DNA from: Pacificispira sp002696645
Lineage (GTDB): Bacteria; Pseudomonadota; Alphaproteobacteria; UBA8366; Aestuariispiraceae
Reading direction: 5' to 3'
DNA: 64,000 bases
Assembly: GCF_048892425.1 (NCBI RefSeq)
Contig: NZ_JBLZHU010000003.1
Coordinates: forward strand, 124,001-188,000
The translations under genes and the position numbers were made by a program. Shown in pieces: positions 45,182 through 54,803 of the stretch. Numbering within the stretch: the stretch's first letter is position 1; each line of letters starts with the position of its first letter. The notes under the pieces were generated by a model, which was not told the origin of the DNA, made no database searches, and saw only the letters and a program-made list of their open reading frames with translations.

Positions 45182-47617
45182 ATGTCAGACCCACTGGATT
45201 ACGATGATATCGACTTCCCCGCTGTGCCCAGCGGCCCGGCCCCCGCCTATCCGGGGCGCAGCAATTCCGCGCCACCGCCCTGGCTGGACACTCTGAATGA
45301 TGCCCAGCGTCTGGCGGTGGAGGCGATTGACGGACCCGTCCTGGTGCTGGCGGGGGCTGGCACCGGCAAGACCCGCGTGCTGACCACCCGGCTTGCGCAA
45401 ATTCTGCATCAGGGCAAGGCGAAACCCTATCAGATCCTGTGCGTCACCTTCACCAACAAGGCCGCCAAGGAAATGCGCGAGCGCGTCGCCCATCTGGTTG
45501 GCCCGGCGACAGAGGGCATGTGGCTGGGAACCTTCCACGCATTGGGCACCCGCATCCTGCGCAAGCATGCTGAACTGGTCGGCCTGAAATCCAGCTTTAC
45601 CATTCTGGATACCGACGACCAGATCCGCCTGTTAAAGCAGGTATTGGAAGCCGAAGGCGTGGACGAAAAACGCTGGCCCGCCCGCATGCTGATCCATGTC
45701 ATCCAGCGCTGGAAGGACAAGGGCCAAGTCCCGGAGCGTGTCAGTGCGTCCGAATCCGGCGACATTGCCAATGGCCGTGCTGTTGAAATCTATCGCCAAT
45801 ATCAACAGCGGCTTAGTACCCTGAATGCCTGTGACTTTGGCGATCTGCTGCTGCATAATCTGACGATCTTCACCAAACACCCCGAGGTGCTGGAGCGGTA
45901 TCGCCATCTGTTCCAATACATCCTGGTCGATGAGTATCAGGACACCAACGTCTCGCAATATCTGTGGCTGCGCCTGCTGGCCCAGGGCCGCAAGGAAGGC
46001 GAAAGCCAGAATATCTGCTGTGTTGGCGATGATGATCAGTCGATCTATGGCTGGCGCGGGGCGGAGGTTGGCAACATCCTGCGTTTTGAGAAGGATTTTC
46101 CCGGCGCGAAGGTCGTGCGGCTGGAACGGAATTATCGCTCCACCCCCCATATCCTCGGCGCGGCCTCTGGCCTGATTGAGAAGAACGAGGGACGACTGGG
46201 CAAGACCCTGTGGACCGACCGCAATGACGGCGACAAGGTGCGCGTGCGTGGCCTGTGGGATGGCGACGAGGAAGCCCGCCTGATCGCCGATGAGGTCGAA
46301 GCGCTGCAATTGAAGAACGAGCCGCTGGACGAAATCGCCATCCTGGTCCGCGCCGGATTTCAGACCCGTGAATTCGAAGAACGCTTCATCACGCTGGGCA
46401 TCCCCTATCGCGTCGTCGGCGGCCCCCGGTTCTATGAGCGCGAAGAGATCCGCGACGCCATCGCCTATCTGCGGGTAATCCACCAGCCCGCCGATGATCT
46501 GGCCTTTGAGCGGATCATCAACAAGCCCGCGCGCGGCATTGGTAAAACCACACTGCAAGCGCTGCACAAGGCCGCCCGGGCGCAAGGCCTGCCGCTGTCC
46601 ATCACCGCCCAGCGCATGGTGGAAACCGACGAGTTGAAAGCGGCTGCCCGCAGCAAGCTGTTCGCCGCGATGGACATGTTCGACCGTTGGCGCCGTCTGT
46701 CCGAAGGCGTTGATCATGTGGAACTGACCGAAACCGTGCTGGAAGAAAGCGGCTATACCGATTTCTGGAAGCAGTCGAAAAAGCCGGAAGCCGCTGGCAA
46801 GCTGGAAAACCTCAAGGAAATGCTGTCGGGCATGGAGGAATTCGACGACCTGCCCGCCTTCCTGGAACATATCAGCCTGGTGATGGAGGTCGAATCCAAC
46901 ACGGTCGGGCCCATGGTCTCGGTCATGACGCTGCACGCCGCGAAAGGTCTGGAATTTGAGACCGTCTTCCTGCCGGGATGGGAAGAAGGCCTGTTCCCCC
47001 ATCAACGCGCCATGGATGAAAGCGGCCTGGCCGGGCTGGAAGAAGAACGCCGCCTGGCCTATGTCGGGATCACCCGGGCCAAGCGCCGCTGTGAAATCAG
47101 CTTCGCCGCCAATCGCCGCATTCACGGCTCCTGGAATGCCGCCCTGCCGTCGCGCTTCATCGATGAATTGCCCCAGGACCATACCCTGATCGAGGCCGAC
47201 CGCGGAGTCTATGGCGGCATTGGTGGCGGCCGCGCCGAAGACCGCGCCGCCTTCACCCAGGTTGGCTATGGCCGCAGCAGCAGCTTCGGGGGCGGCACGA
47301 CTGGCGGCGGATTTGGTGGTGCGAAAGCCTCAGACTTCGATTCTGGTTCCACTTACTCGGCCCCCACCTATTCTTCTCCGGGCGGCGGCCCCGGCTGGCA
47401 ACGCCTGAAACAGCGCGGCCTCAGCCAAACCCGCGCGCCGGTGATCGATGCCAGCTACAGCAGCAGCACCGACCACGATTTCGGCACCGGCGAGCGCGTC
47501 TTCCACCAAAAATTCGGCCCCGGCACCATCACCGCCATAGACGGCGACCGCTTGTCCATCGAATTTGATAAGGCAGGCAAGAAGACGGTAGTGGCGAGCT
47601 TTGTGGAGCGGGGGTGA
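45182..47617 (+). CDS. uvrD: UvrD/PcrA-type DNA helicase
   Basis: An 811-residue SF1A helicase from ATG 45182. Walker A is GAGTGKTRVLTTRL, motif II is VDEYQDTN, motif III GDDDQSIYGWRGA, motif V/VI MTLHAAKGLEFE and VGITRAKRR. It unwinds DNA in excision and mismatch repair. The C-terminal 200 residues begin with a low-complexity Gly/Ser-rich linker (about 675-755) and end in a Tudor-like domain (VFHQKFGPGTITAIDGDRL), the RNA-polymerase-binding module of PcrA/UvrD. The open frame extends to 45089 but overlaps the previous gene. Confidence 0.96.
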   Translation: MSDPLDYDDIDFPAVPSGPAPAYPGRSNSAPPPWLDTLNDAQRLAVEAIDGPVLVLAGAGTGKTRVLTTRLAQILHQGKAKPYQILCVTFTNKAAKEMRERVAHLVGPATEGMWLGTFHALGTRILRKHAELVGLKSSFTILDTDDQIRLLKQVLEAEGVDEKRWPARMLIHVIQRWKDKGQVPERVSASESGDIANGRAVEIYRQYQQRLSTLNACDFGDLLLHNLTIFTKHPEVLERYRHLFQYILVDEYQDTNVSQYLWLRLLAQGRKEGESQNICCVGDDDQSIYGWRGAEVGNILRFEKDFPGAKVVRLERNYRSTPHILGAASGLIEKNEGRLGKTLWTDRNDGDKVRVRGLWDGDEEARLIADEVEALQLKNEPLDEIAILVRAGFQTREFEERFITLGIPYRVVGGPRFYEREEIRDAIAYLRVIHQPADDLAFERIINKPARGIGKTTLQALHKAARAQGLPLSITAQRMVETDELKAAARSKLFAAMDMFDRWRRLSEGVDHVELTETVLEESGYTDFWKQSKKPEAAGKLENLKEMLSGMEEFDDLPAFLEHISLVMEVESNTVGPMVSVMTLHAAKGLEFETVFLPGWEEGLFPHQRAMDESGLAGLEEERRLAYVGITRAKRRCEISFAANRRIHGSWNAALPSRFIDELPQDHTLIEADRGVYGGIGGGRAEDRAAFTQVGYGRSSSFGGGTTGGGFGGAKASDFDSGSTYSAPTYSSPGGGPGWQRLKQRGLSQTRAPVIDASYSSSTDHDFGTGERVFHQKFGPGTITAIDGDRLSIEFDKAGKKTVVASFVERG

Positions 47618-47736
47618 AGGGCTAAGGGTATTTACACAAAGGACTGCATTGAAAGCATCGCTATACTTATTTAAGAGTAAATAAAATCAGCACGTTAGAT
47701 AAATCTAATCTATTAAAAATTATCAATCTAAGAAAA

Positions 47737-48516
47737 TTAAATACACTTAGTTACCTCCAAAGAGTAACTTCTGTTACTTAAAACAGATTGATAGAACTGC
47801 ACATCTAAATGTCCAATTTTACAGTATTCTTTTATTTTTTGCTTTTCTTCTCCTGGCATGAGCGCACCAAAAATTACACCCTTTAATAATCGAGCCGGAA
47901 ATACCTGTATCCCTGGTCCTTTTTCAAAATCTAACAAACGCCACTCTTTTTCATAAGACCAATTTTTTGCTTTAGTTAAAACAGTTTTTTCTAATCTTTC
48001 TGTTTCTTTATCTCTTAATGGATTCACTACAGGAAGCTCTTTCCGGTAGATAACTTTTTGGGCGCGAGATACAAAGAAATGTGTGTTATCATCGATAAAT
48101 TCTAAACAATATCCTTTGTGAGAATCTGAATAATGAGACCACATGAGTATATCATCATTGACCTCTGAAAGACTAAATATACCAATCTTATTCATTGAAT
48201 TGAAAATACCTCGTTCAACTTTCTCTTTGAAGTAAGGGTCTGTTCGAGCTTTCAATCTCAACTTACTCGCCTCGTTCCGTATCTTTGTTGGGCTCCAATT
48301 AATCGCTCGTGCTGCAACTACATTTCTAAAATAAGAATCTTGCTCTGCAGGAGTACCCTCAAACTCAAAACTTGAGCGGCAATCAAAGGGGTCATTAAAC
48401 TGGTTTCGTGATGCAAAATACAATTCTCTTTTGGCAAAAATGTTTTTTGTCCAATCAATTGGAACATCATTGATTTTACGGTATTTATATAAATGTTGAA
48501 TTTTGTATTGCTCCAA
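47737..48516 (-). CDS. DUF2971 family protein in an AT-rich island
   Basis: A 259-residue protein of the DUF2971 family. LYKYRKIND near the start, ELYFASRNQFNDPFDCR, MWSHYSDSHKGYCLEF and WSYEKEWRLL are the typical segments. The function is unknown; the family is widespread in accessory regions. The gene and its flanks (about 47640-48620) are strikingly AT-rich compared with the GC-rich helicase gene before and the DJ-1 gene after, and codon choice differs (many AAA, ATT, TTA). This points to acquisition by transfer. No transposase or integrase is seen next to it. Confidence 0.85.
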   Translation of the reverse strand: MEQYKIQHLYKYRKINDVPIDWTKNIFAKRELYFASRNQFNDPFDCRSSFEFEGTPAEQDSYFRNVVAARAINWSPTKIRNEASKLRLKARTDPYFKEKVERGIFNSMNKIGIFSLSEVNDDILMWSHYSDSHKGYCLEFIDDNTHFFVSRAQKVIYRKELPVVNPLRDKETERLEKTVLTKAKNWSYEKEWRLLDFEKGPGIQVFPARLLKGVIFGALMPGEEKQKIKEYCKIGHLDVQFYQSVLSNRSYSLEVTKCI

Positions 48517-48672
48517 CGATTTTACTCACCGCCAAATGTTCAATTAGAAATTTTGCATTAAAACATATTAAGACCGACAACATCATAGAATATGGCCATC
48601 AAATATTTAAGGATGAATTTTGAGCGCTCGTCCTCATGTTAGGGGTAACCTTAACAACAACGGGAGCCCTAA

Positions 48673-49392
48673 ATGGCTGATCCTAAGAAAGTTGCTATCA
48701 TTGTTACCTCGCATGCCAGTATGGGCGATACGGGGGAGAAGACCGGCGTTTGGCTGGAGGAATTTACGACGCCTTATTACCATCTGCGGGATGCAGGTCT
48801 GACGGTGGATGTGTTCTCCGTTGCGGGCGGCGACATTCCAATTGATCCGCGCAGCGTGGAAGGCGATGCCCAAAAAGAGGAAAGCGTCGCGCGCTATCTG
48901 AAGGATGAGAGACTGCAAACGACGGTGAAGACAACCCCCTCTGTCGATCAGATTGATCTGGACGGCTATGATGCGGTGTTCTTTCCAGGCGGTCACGGAA
49001 CCATGTGGGATTACCCACCCAACGGCGCCATTGCGGAAGTTGTATCGCAAGGGCTGGATGCCGGGAAAATCATCGCCACAGTCTGTCATGGTCCCGCCTG
49101 TCTGGTGAATGCAAAGACCAAGGCGGGGGCCCCTGTCGTCAAAGGTCGCCGCGTGACCGGTTTTAGCAACAGCGAAGAAAAGGCCGCCGGTTTGACCGAT
49201 GTCGTGCCGTTCCTGTTGGAAACGAAATTGCGGGAACTGGGGGCGATGTACGAAAGTGTCGACGACTTCCAGCCCTTCGCCATTCGCGATGGGGACCTGA
49301 TCACCGGTCAGAATCCGGCCTCGGCCAAGAAGGTCGCCGACTCGCTGATTGAGGCTTTGACGCATTCAGCAAAACGCCGCGAAGTCGCGTAA
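48673..49392 (+). CDS. DJ-1/PfpI-family protein (class I glutamine amidotransferase-like, Hsp31 type)
   Basis: A 239-residue protein. The nucleophile elbow is Cys138 in TVCHGPACLVNA, next to His139, with Glu29 in TGVWLEEF as the third member of the E-C-H set. The Hsp31-like segment PGGHGTMWDYP is at 105-115. Relatives are glyoxalase III/deglycase-type stress proteins in the cytosol; the exact reaction is not certain. GGGAG lies 8 bases before the start. Confidence 0.92.
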   Translation: MADPKKVAIIVTSHASMGDTGEKTGVWLEEFTTPYYHLRDAGLTVDVFSVAGGDIPIDPRSVEGDAQKEESVARYLKDERLQTTVKTTPSVDQIDLDGYDAVFFPGGHGTMWDYPPNGAIAEVVSQGLDAGKIIATVCHGPACLVNAKTKAGAPVVKGRRVTGFSNSEEKAAGLTDVVPFLLETKLRELGAMYESVDDFQPFAIRDGDLITGQNPASAKKVADSLIEALTHSAKRREVA

Positions 49393-49439
49393 CTGCGCAT
49401 ATCGGAGTCTGATCGCGTCTCACCCGCGATTGGACTCCC

Positions 49440-49775
49440 TTAGCGCCGATACATCAGCAGCATTGTGCATCCGCCCTTGGACCCGGCCTCATGCATTGCG
49501 CCGATGGCGCGCTGACAGTAATGACCGGGGCCATAGCTATGCTCTGCGTCATAGAAATCGCCATCCAGGACATAGATTTCTTCCAACTGGTCATGGGCGT
49601 GATCCGGGGTATAGGCACCGGGATCGATTTTCATCAGCGCCGTGGACACGCCGGTCTGGCTGTCCTTAAAGATCGGTTTCATCCAGAAGCCGGGCGAGCC
49701 GGTTTCCTGCCAATCGTTTAAAGTCGTATCGATGCGGTGAGAGCCAGAGTGCTGGCGGTCAATGGCGGTCATCAT
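49440..49775 (-). CDS. Cupin-domain protein (ChrR-like)
   Basis: A 111-residue single-domain cupin. PDHAHDQLEEIYVLDGDFYD gives the metal-binding histidine/glutamate core (key part HAHDQLEEIYVL), and YGPGHYCQRAIGAMHEAGS supplies the second motif. The fold resembles anti-ECF ChrR and related cupins. The function is unknown. It is convergent with the DJ-1 gene (47 bases). Confidence 0.85.
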   Translation of the reverse strand: MMTAIDRQHSGSHRIDTTLNDWQETGSPGFWMKPIFKDSQTGVSTALMKIDPGAYTPDHAHDQLEEIYVLDGDFYDAEHSYGPGHYCQRAIGAMHEAGSKGGCTMLLMYRR

Positions 49776-49794
49776 GTTGCTCCTCTATTGGCGC

Positions 49795-49836
49795 TCGAGC
49801 ATCATGCGTTCGCATGAGCTCACACAGGACACTCTA
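49795..49836. repeat. 42-nt palindromic dispersed element, copy 2 (decayed)
   Basis: Starting at TCGAGCATCATG and ending CACTCTA, this differs from copy 1 (6606-6647) at about seven positions, most of them in the right arm, while the central CGCATGAGCTCA is identical. The right arm no longer pairs fully, so this looks like a decaying copy. It lies upstream of the cupin start. Confidence 0.65.
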
Positions 49837-49982
49837 ACCATTTGTTTCTTTAGCAAATGCGTCGTCGCAAACAATTCCGTTTGCTCGGGATTTGCGCTAG
49901 TGTAGGAAAAACGGTGGTCTGTGGGAAGAGGTCTGCAGGACACAGGATTTTGTCTTTCTCGGCTCAACATGGATACAGCACG

Positions 49983-50684
49983 ATGACCCATTTCACATTG
50001 GTACACGGTGCCTGGCACGGCGCGTGGTGCTGGGATGCCCTGTCCAAGATCCTGATGGCACGGGGCCACACTGTGTCCTGTATTACCCAGACCGGATTGG
50101 GGGAGCGCGCGGGGGAGTTGTCGCCGGATATCACCCTGCAAACCTTTGTCGATGATGTGGTGGCGCATATTCAGACCCGGGACATTCGCGACACGGTGCT
50201 GGTCGGGCACAGCTTCGGCGGTATTGCCATTACCGGGGCTTCGGCCGCCTTACCGGACCGGATATCGGAACTGGTCTATCTAGATGCGATGGTGCCCCTG
50301 TCTGGCGTCGCGCCCCGGGAGACGGTTGCCCCGGATGTCTGGGCCGCCCGCAAGGCCGGTGCGATCATGGTGGGCGAAACCCTGTGCCTGCCCCCACCCA
50401 AGGCGATTGCCATGGGCCTGACGGACCCGACTGAGGCGGCCTATATTGAGACCCGCATGACCCCGCATCCGATCCGTACCTATGAAACGGCGATCACATT
50501 CAACGGCCTGCCGAACAATGGCGTGCCTGTCCGCTATATCCGCGTCACCGATCCGATCTACCCGCCGCTGGAATCCCATCGCCAGCGCGCTGTGGAGATG
50601 GGCTGGCCCATGCAAGACATCGCCAGCGGCCACGACTGCATGGTCAACGCGCCACAGGCCCTGGCGGATTTACTGCAGAAATAA
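49983..50684 (+). CDS. Alpha/beta-hydrolase (plant-esterase-like)
   Basis: A 233-residue hydrolase from ATG 49983. It has the oxyanion segment LVHGAWHGAWCW, the nucleophile Ser77 in VGHSFGGIA, and the catalytic His in ASGHDCMVNAP near the C-terminus. The sequence resembles salicylate/methyl-ester hydrolases of the plant hydroxynitrile lyase-like group. The substrate is unknown. The frame is open upstream to 49857 with no family likeness. Confidence 0.9.
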   Translation: MTHFTLVHGAWHGAWCWDALSKILMARGHTVSCITQTGLGERAGELSPDITLQTFVDDVVAHIQTRDIRDTVLVGHSFGGIAITGASAALPDRISELVYLDAMVPLSGVAPRETVAPDVWAARKAGAIMVGETLCLPPPKAIAMGLTDPTEAAYIETRMTPHPIRTYETAITFNGLPNNGVPVRYIRVTDPIYPPLESHRQRAVEMGWPMQDIASGHDCMVNAPQALADLLQK

Positions 50685-50689
50685 ACCCA

Positions 50690-51250
50690 TTTTCAGAGCC
50701 CCCTGGCACAAACGCTCCAATCGCACGTGCTGCTCTGGACCCCGGATCAAGTCCGGGGTGACAAAACGGAGTGGTCGTCATACCGCCTGCGCTAATCCTG
50801 TGCTGGGGATTTTAGAAGAAGGAAACCGCAAAGGACGCTGAGGACCGCAGAGAGCGCAAAGACGACTACACCGCCGTCTTACCCGCGCAGGCTGGTATCG
50901 AGAATCGAACACACCAATTGCACCCGCTGCTCTGGAGCCCGGATCACGTCCGGGACGACCGCAACAAATGTCATGCCCCCAGCGCCCTTTGCGCCTTCTC
51001 CGCGCCCTTTGCGGTAAATCTTCAACAAACCCCGTCTCTCCCGCGCAGGCGAGTGTCCAGGGCCACACGCACCAATCGCGCTTGCCGCCCTAGGCACCGG
51101 ATCAAGGTCCGGGGTGACGATGGTGCAGACAAAAGCACCCTCACCCTGAGGAGCGTAGCGTCTCGAAGGGGGGCCCTGCTGCACGCACCATCCTTACAGC
51201 ACCGCCTCAGGATGAGATTGGGACGTTTTGTGGACGTGTCAGTTTCACAG
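50690..51250 (+). repeat. Mosaic repeat cluster 1 (downstream side of the urease operon)
   Basis: This gene-free stretch of about 560 bases is built from repeated elements. Two copies of an ~80-base unit lie at 50881-50959 and 51041-51118, and the 3' half of another at 50717-50762. Each unit ends in the palindromic core CCGGATCAAGTCCGG followed by GGTGAC or GGATGAC. A second family (GCAGAG-GCGC-type runs) is at 50826-50863 and inverted at 50982-51013. A third, CACCCTGAGGAGCGTAGCG plus TCTCGAAGGG, is at 51142-51170. All three families recur at 57.4-57.9 kb. Spacing is irregular, so it is not CRISPR. Confidence 0.85.
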
Positions 51251-51252
51251 GG

Positions 51253-51876
51253 CTAGGCAAGTCCTGCGGCGTCTTCCAGGAAGGTGACAATTTCCGGCAC
51301 GCCCTTATTGTCTTTCAGATTGGTGAACAGGAAGGGACGGTCGCCGCGCATCTTTTTCGCGTCCCGATCCATTACCGACAGGTCCGCACCGACCAGCGGG
51401 GCCAGATCGATCTTGTTAATCACCAACAAGTCCGACCGAATAATCCCCGGCCCACCCTTACGCGGAATTTTATCACCGGCCGAAACATCTATTACATAAA
51501 TTGTGATATCAGCAAGATCCGGCGAAAATGTCGCGGCAAGATTATCCCCCCCGGATTCGATCAGCAGCACTTCCAGTTTAGGAAATTTCGCAACCAGATC
51601 GTCCACGGCGGCTAGATTGAGGGACGCATCTTCGCGAATGGCGGTATGGGGACAACCACCGGTCTCAACACCAACAATCCGATCCGGCGACAGCGCGCCG
51701 CTGCGGGTCAGGAACTCAGCATCTTCCCGTGTGTAGATGTCGTTGGTGATGGCGGCAATGTCATAGCTGTCGCGCATCGCCTTGCACAGCCGATCCATCA
51801 GCGCCGTCTTGCCAGAGCCGACCGGACCGCCAATGCCAATGCGGACCGGGCCTGTATGGGAAACGGGTTTCGTCAT
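51253..51876 (-). CDS. ureG: Urease accessory GTPase UreG
   Basis: A 207-residue SIMIBI GTPase. The P-loop is GGPVGSGKTAL, followed by the switch/metal segment VETGGCPHTA (the Cys-Pro-His nickel motif) and ESGGDNLAATFSP, with NKIDLAP as the guanine motif. UreG hydrolyses GTP to drive nickel delivery into urease. It is last in the operon, overlaps ureF by four bases and ends just before repeat cluster 1. Confidence 0.97.
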   Translation of the reverse strand: MTKPVSHTGPVRIGIGGPVGSGKTALMDRLCKAMRDSYDIAAITNDIYTREDAEFLTRSGALSPDRIVGVETGGCPHTAIREDASLNLAAVDDLVAKFPKLEVLLIESGGDNLAATFSPDLADITIYVIDVSAGDKIPRKGGPGIIRSDLLVINKIDLAPLVGADLSVMDRDAKKMRGDRPFLFTNLKDNKGVPEIVTFLEDAAGLA

Positions 51877-52553
51877 GATCTAAACAACCTCGTATACTGG
51901 GTTTCGTGAAACATTGCGGCCAGATCGACCGCCACACTGGCGCTGGAAATCCTGTCGAATGGTGTTTCCATCGCCTTTTGCGCAAATTTGGTAATACATG
52001 GCTTAAGGGCCATCAAAGCCGCCACCCCATCCCGCTGACCCAAGGGAATAAGGCGCTGGCCCGCAGACACCAGATTGGCAACCGCACCATGCATCCAGGA
52101 TTCAACAGCGGTTTCCAGCGGAATGCCCGCATCTGCACAGGCTGCACCAAAAGCAACGGCATGAGGAATTCCGACATCAGGCATCGTATTTTGCAATGCC
52201 GACAAGCGGGGATAGTGTGTCCCTTCCAACTGCAGCGCCTTGATAAAGGCACGGCCCTGGTTGACGGACTCGGCTGCCAGTTCCGACGCCCCCCTTAAAC
52301 TAACCGCTTCCTCCAACACCAAGGCCAAGTCCATGTCATTGCCGCGATGAGCGGCACAGAGGAAGGCCGCGTCGGCCTGCAGATCACCAAATTCCAAAAG
52401 AGCCCGTATGAAGGATTCCAGGCTGGTGCGGTCGGTCACCTGGCCTGTCTCCACCAGCCATTCCAACCCATGGGAATAACTGAACGCCCCCACCGGAAAG
52501 GCGGGCGAGGTCCACAGCATAACCGTCTGCAACCAGTCCGGCGCGCGTGTCAC
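51873..52553 (-). CDS. ureF: Urease accessory protein UreF
   Basis: A 226-residue all-helical protein with the UreF signatures FPVGAFSYSHGLEWLVE and (near residue 135) AVAFGAACADAGI. With UreD it forms the scaffold that recruits UreG to the urease apoenzyme. It overlaps both neighbours by ATGA-type junctions. Confidence 0.95.
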   Translation of the reverse strand: MTRAPDWLQTVMLWTSPAFPVGAFSYSHGLEWLVETGQVTDRTSLESFIRALLEFGDLQADAAFLCAAHRGNDMDLALVLEEAVSLRGASELAAESVNQGRAFIKALQLEGTHYPRLSALQNTMPDVGIPHAVAFGAACADAGIPLETAVESWMHGAVANLVSAGQRLIPLGQRDGVAALMALKPCITKFAQKAMETPFDRISSASVAVDLAAMFHETQYTRLFRS

Positions 52554-53083
52554 GATCCAACCCTTACAGATTGGTGATCATGATTGTGGGGATGGCCGTG
52601 TCCGTGGTCGTGCCCGTGATCATGATGATGTCCATGCCCGGTGCTGGCGGCATCATAGGCCCCGGCCTCTGGTGTGAAGGGGGCTTCGTGACGCTTTACC
52701 GTTGCCCCAAGCCCTTCCACCATTGCCTCTATCACCGCATCGGCGCGAAAACGGATCGTGCCATCGTCCAGGATTTGTACCGGGAGATGCCGGTTGCCCA
52801 AATGCCAGGCCAGACGGGCGGTTGCCGCTGGACTGACCCCCAGAGCATCGGCCACCGGTTCCGACGCCTCCACGATTCGAATCATGCCGCCATCCTGCAG
52901 GGTCAGCCCATCGCCCTGTCGCAATGTTACGGCCTTAGGCAGATCCAGTAAGAAGGCTTCCCCCTGATCATCCTGCAGCTTGATGCGCCGCCGGTTGCGT
53001 TGATCCAGGTCCAGCGTGGCACTGACAGCATTGCCATCATCCACCCAGCTGCCTGCCATATGTCGTTGCGTTGCGCGCCGCAT
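52550..53083 (-). CDS. ureE: Urease nickel metallochaperone UreE
   Basis: About 177 residues from ATG 53083, 7 bases after the ureC stop; the frame extends to 53140 but inside ureC. The N-terminal peptide-binding domain contains DQRNRRRIKL, and the metal-binding domain has WHLGNRHLPVQ. The C-terminus is a histidine-rich nickel-binding tail (about fourteen His in the last 30 residues, as HGHHHDHGHD and similar). It supplies nickel to the UreDFG complex. Confidence 0.94.
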   Translation of the reverse strand: MRRATQRHMAGSWVDDGNAVSATLDLDQRNRRRIKLQDDQGEAFLLDLPKAVTLRQGDGLTLQDGGMIRIVEASEPVADALGVSPAATARLAWHLGNRHLPVQILDDGTIRFRADAVIEAMVEGLGATVKRHEAPFTPEAGAYDAASTGHGHHHDHGHDHGHGHPHNHDHQSVRVGS

Positions 53084-53090
53084 CACATCC

Positions 53091-54800
53091 TCAGAACAGG
53101 AAATAGCGTTGTGCCAGGGGCAATTCCGCCGCTGGCTCACAGGTCAACAGCTCACCATCGGCCCGAACCTCGTAGGTTTCCGGATCGACCGTGATTTCCG
53201 GCAAGGCATCGTTCAGTGCCATATCCGCCTTGGTCACGGTCCGACACCCTTTAACCGCCAAAACCTGTTTGGACAGGTTCAGGGAATGCTTAAGACCTGC
53301 ATCAACCCCGGCTTGAGACATGAAAGTGACGCCCGTTGCCCCCAAGGCACCGCCCAAACTGCCAAACATCGGGCGATAATGCACCGGCTGTGGTGTTGGG
53401 ATAGAGGCATTCGGGTCGCCCATAGCCGCAGCGGCAATCATACCAGAGCGCAAAACCAGATCCGGCTTAACGCCAAAAAACATCGGCTTCCAGAGCACCA
53501 GATCCGCCAGCTTTCCAACTTCGATAGACCCGACATGCTGGGACAATCCATGGGCTCTGGCGGGGTTTATGGTGTATTTGGCGATATAACGACGGGCGCG
53601 CAGGTTATCATTGTCACCCGTTTCCCCGTCCAGACTGCCGCGCTGCATCTTCATCTTATGGGCTGTTTGCCAGGTTCGTGTAATAACTTCGCCAACACGG
53701 CCCATTGCCTGACTGTCCGACGCGATGATGGAAAACGCGCCAATGTCATGCAGGATATCTTCAGCCGCGATGGTTTCCTTGCGAATCCGGCTTTCCGCGA
53801 AGGCGACATCTTCTGGAATGCGGGGGTCCAGGTGATGACAGACCATCAGCATATCCAAATGCTCATCAACTGTATTGCGAGTATAGGGCCGCGTTGGATT
53901 GGTTGAGGAGGGGATCACATTGGCCAGACCACAGACCTTGATGATATCTGGCGCATGACCACCGCCCGCCCCTTCCGTGTGGAAGGCATGGATGGTGCGT
54001 CCCTTGAACGCGGCAATCGTGTTCTCGACAAAGCCGCTTTCGTTCAGCGTGTCTGTGTGGATTGCGACCTGAACATCGGTTTCTTCCGCAACACTGAGGC
54101 AGCAATCAATCGCCGATGGGGTGGTGCCCCAATCCTCGTGCAGTTTCAATCCGATGGCTCCGGCAGCAACCATTTCGATCAGGGCATCCGGGCGGGACGC
54201 ATTACCCTTGCCAAACAGTCCGACATTGACCGCCATGCCATCTGCCGCCTCCAGCATTCGGGCCATATGCCAGGGGCCGGGTGTTGCGGTTGTGGCATTG
54301 GTGCCCTCCGCCGGTCCAGTGCCGCCGCCCAGCATGGTGGTCACGCCGGACATTAGCGCGTCTTCCGCCTGCTGCGGACAGATCCAGTGAATATGGGCAT
54401 CAATCCCACCGGCGGTAACAATGCGCCCCTCGCCCGCGATGATTTCTGTTCCAGGGCCGCAGATTATATCGACGGCTGGTTGCACATCGGGATTGCCCGC
54501 CTTACCGATGGCGGCGATCTTGCCGCCCTTCAATCCGATATCAGCCTTATAGACGCCGGTGTAATCCAGGATCAGGGCATTGGTGATGACGGTATCCATC
54601 GCGCCTTCTGCGCGGGTGGCTTGCGATTGGCCCATGCCGTCACGGATCACCTTTCCACCACCGAATTTGACTTCCTCGCCATAGATCGTGCGGTCACTTT
54701 CGACCTCGATGATCAAATTCGTATCGGCCAGGCGCACCTTATCGCCTGTGGTGGGGCCATACATGTCGGCATAGGCCTGTCTGTCGATTGAATATGCCAT
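53091..54800 (-). CDS. ureC: Urease alpha (catalytic) subunit
   Basis: A 569-residue amidohydrolase. Nickel ligands are His136 and His138 (DAHIHWICPQ), carbamylated Lys219 (LKLHEDWG), His248 and His274. Cys321-His322 (MVCHHLDP) is on the active-site flap, and the aspartate is in ASDSQAMGR. All catalytic residues are present. It hydrolyses urea to ammonia and carbamate in the cytosol. ureB lies 3 bases upstream. Confidence 0.98.
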   Translation of the reverse strand: MAYSIDRQAYADMYGPTTGDKVRLADTNLIIEVESDRTIYGEEVKFGGGKVIRDGMGQSQATRAEGAMDTVITNALILDYTGVYKADIGLKGGKIAAIGKAGNPDVQPAVDIICGPGTEIIAGEGRIVTAGGIDAHIHWICPQQAEDALMSGVTTMLGGGTGPAEGTNATTATPGPWHMARMLEAADGMAVNVGLFGKGNASRPDALIEMVAAGAIGLKLHEDWGTTPSAIDCCLSVAEETDVQVAIHTDTLNESGFVENTIAAFKGRTIHAFHTEGAGGGHAPDIIKVCGLANVIPSSTNPTRPYTRNTVDEHLDMLMVCHHLDPRIPEDVAFAESRIRKETIAAEDILHDIGAFSIIASDSQAMGRVGEVITRTWQTAHKMKMQRGSLDGETGDNDNLRARRYIAKYTINPARAHGLSQHVGSIEVGKLADLVLWKPMFFGVKPDLVLRSGMIAAAAMGDPNASIPTPQPVHYRPMFGSLGGALGATGVTFMSQAGVDAGLKHSLNLSKQVLAVKGCRTVTKADMALNDALPEITVDPETYEVRADGELLTCEPAAELPLAQRYFLF

Positions 54801-54803
54801 GAC

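Noticed and set aside
45632..47182. A 516-codon open frame on the minus strand inside the helicase gene
   Set aside because: It is the complement of GC-rich coding sequence of uvrD, whose motifs are all in the plus frame. The minus translation shows no domain.
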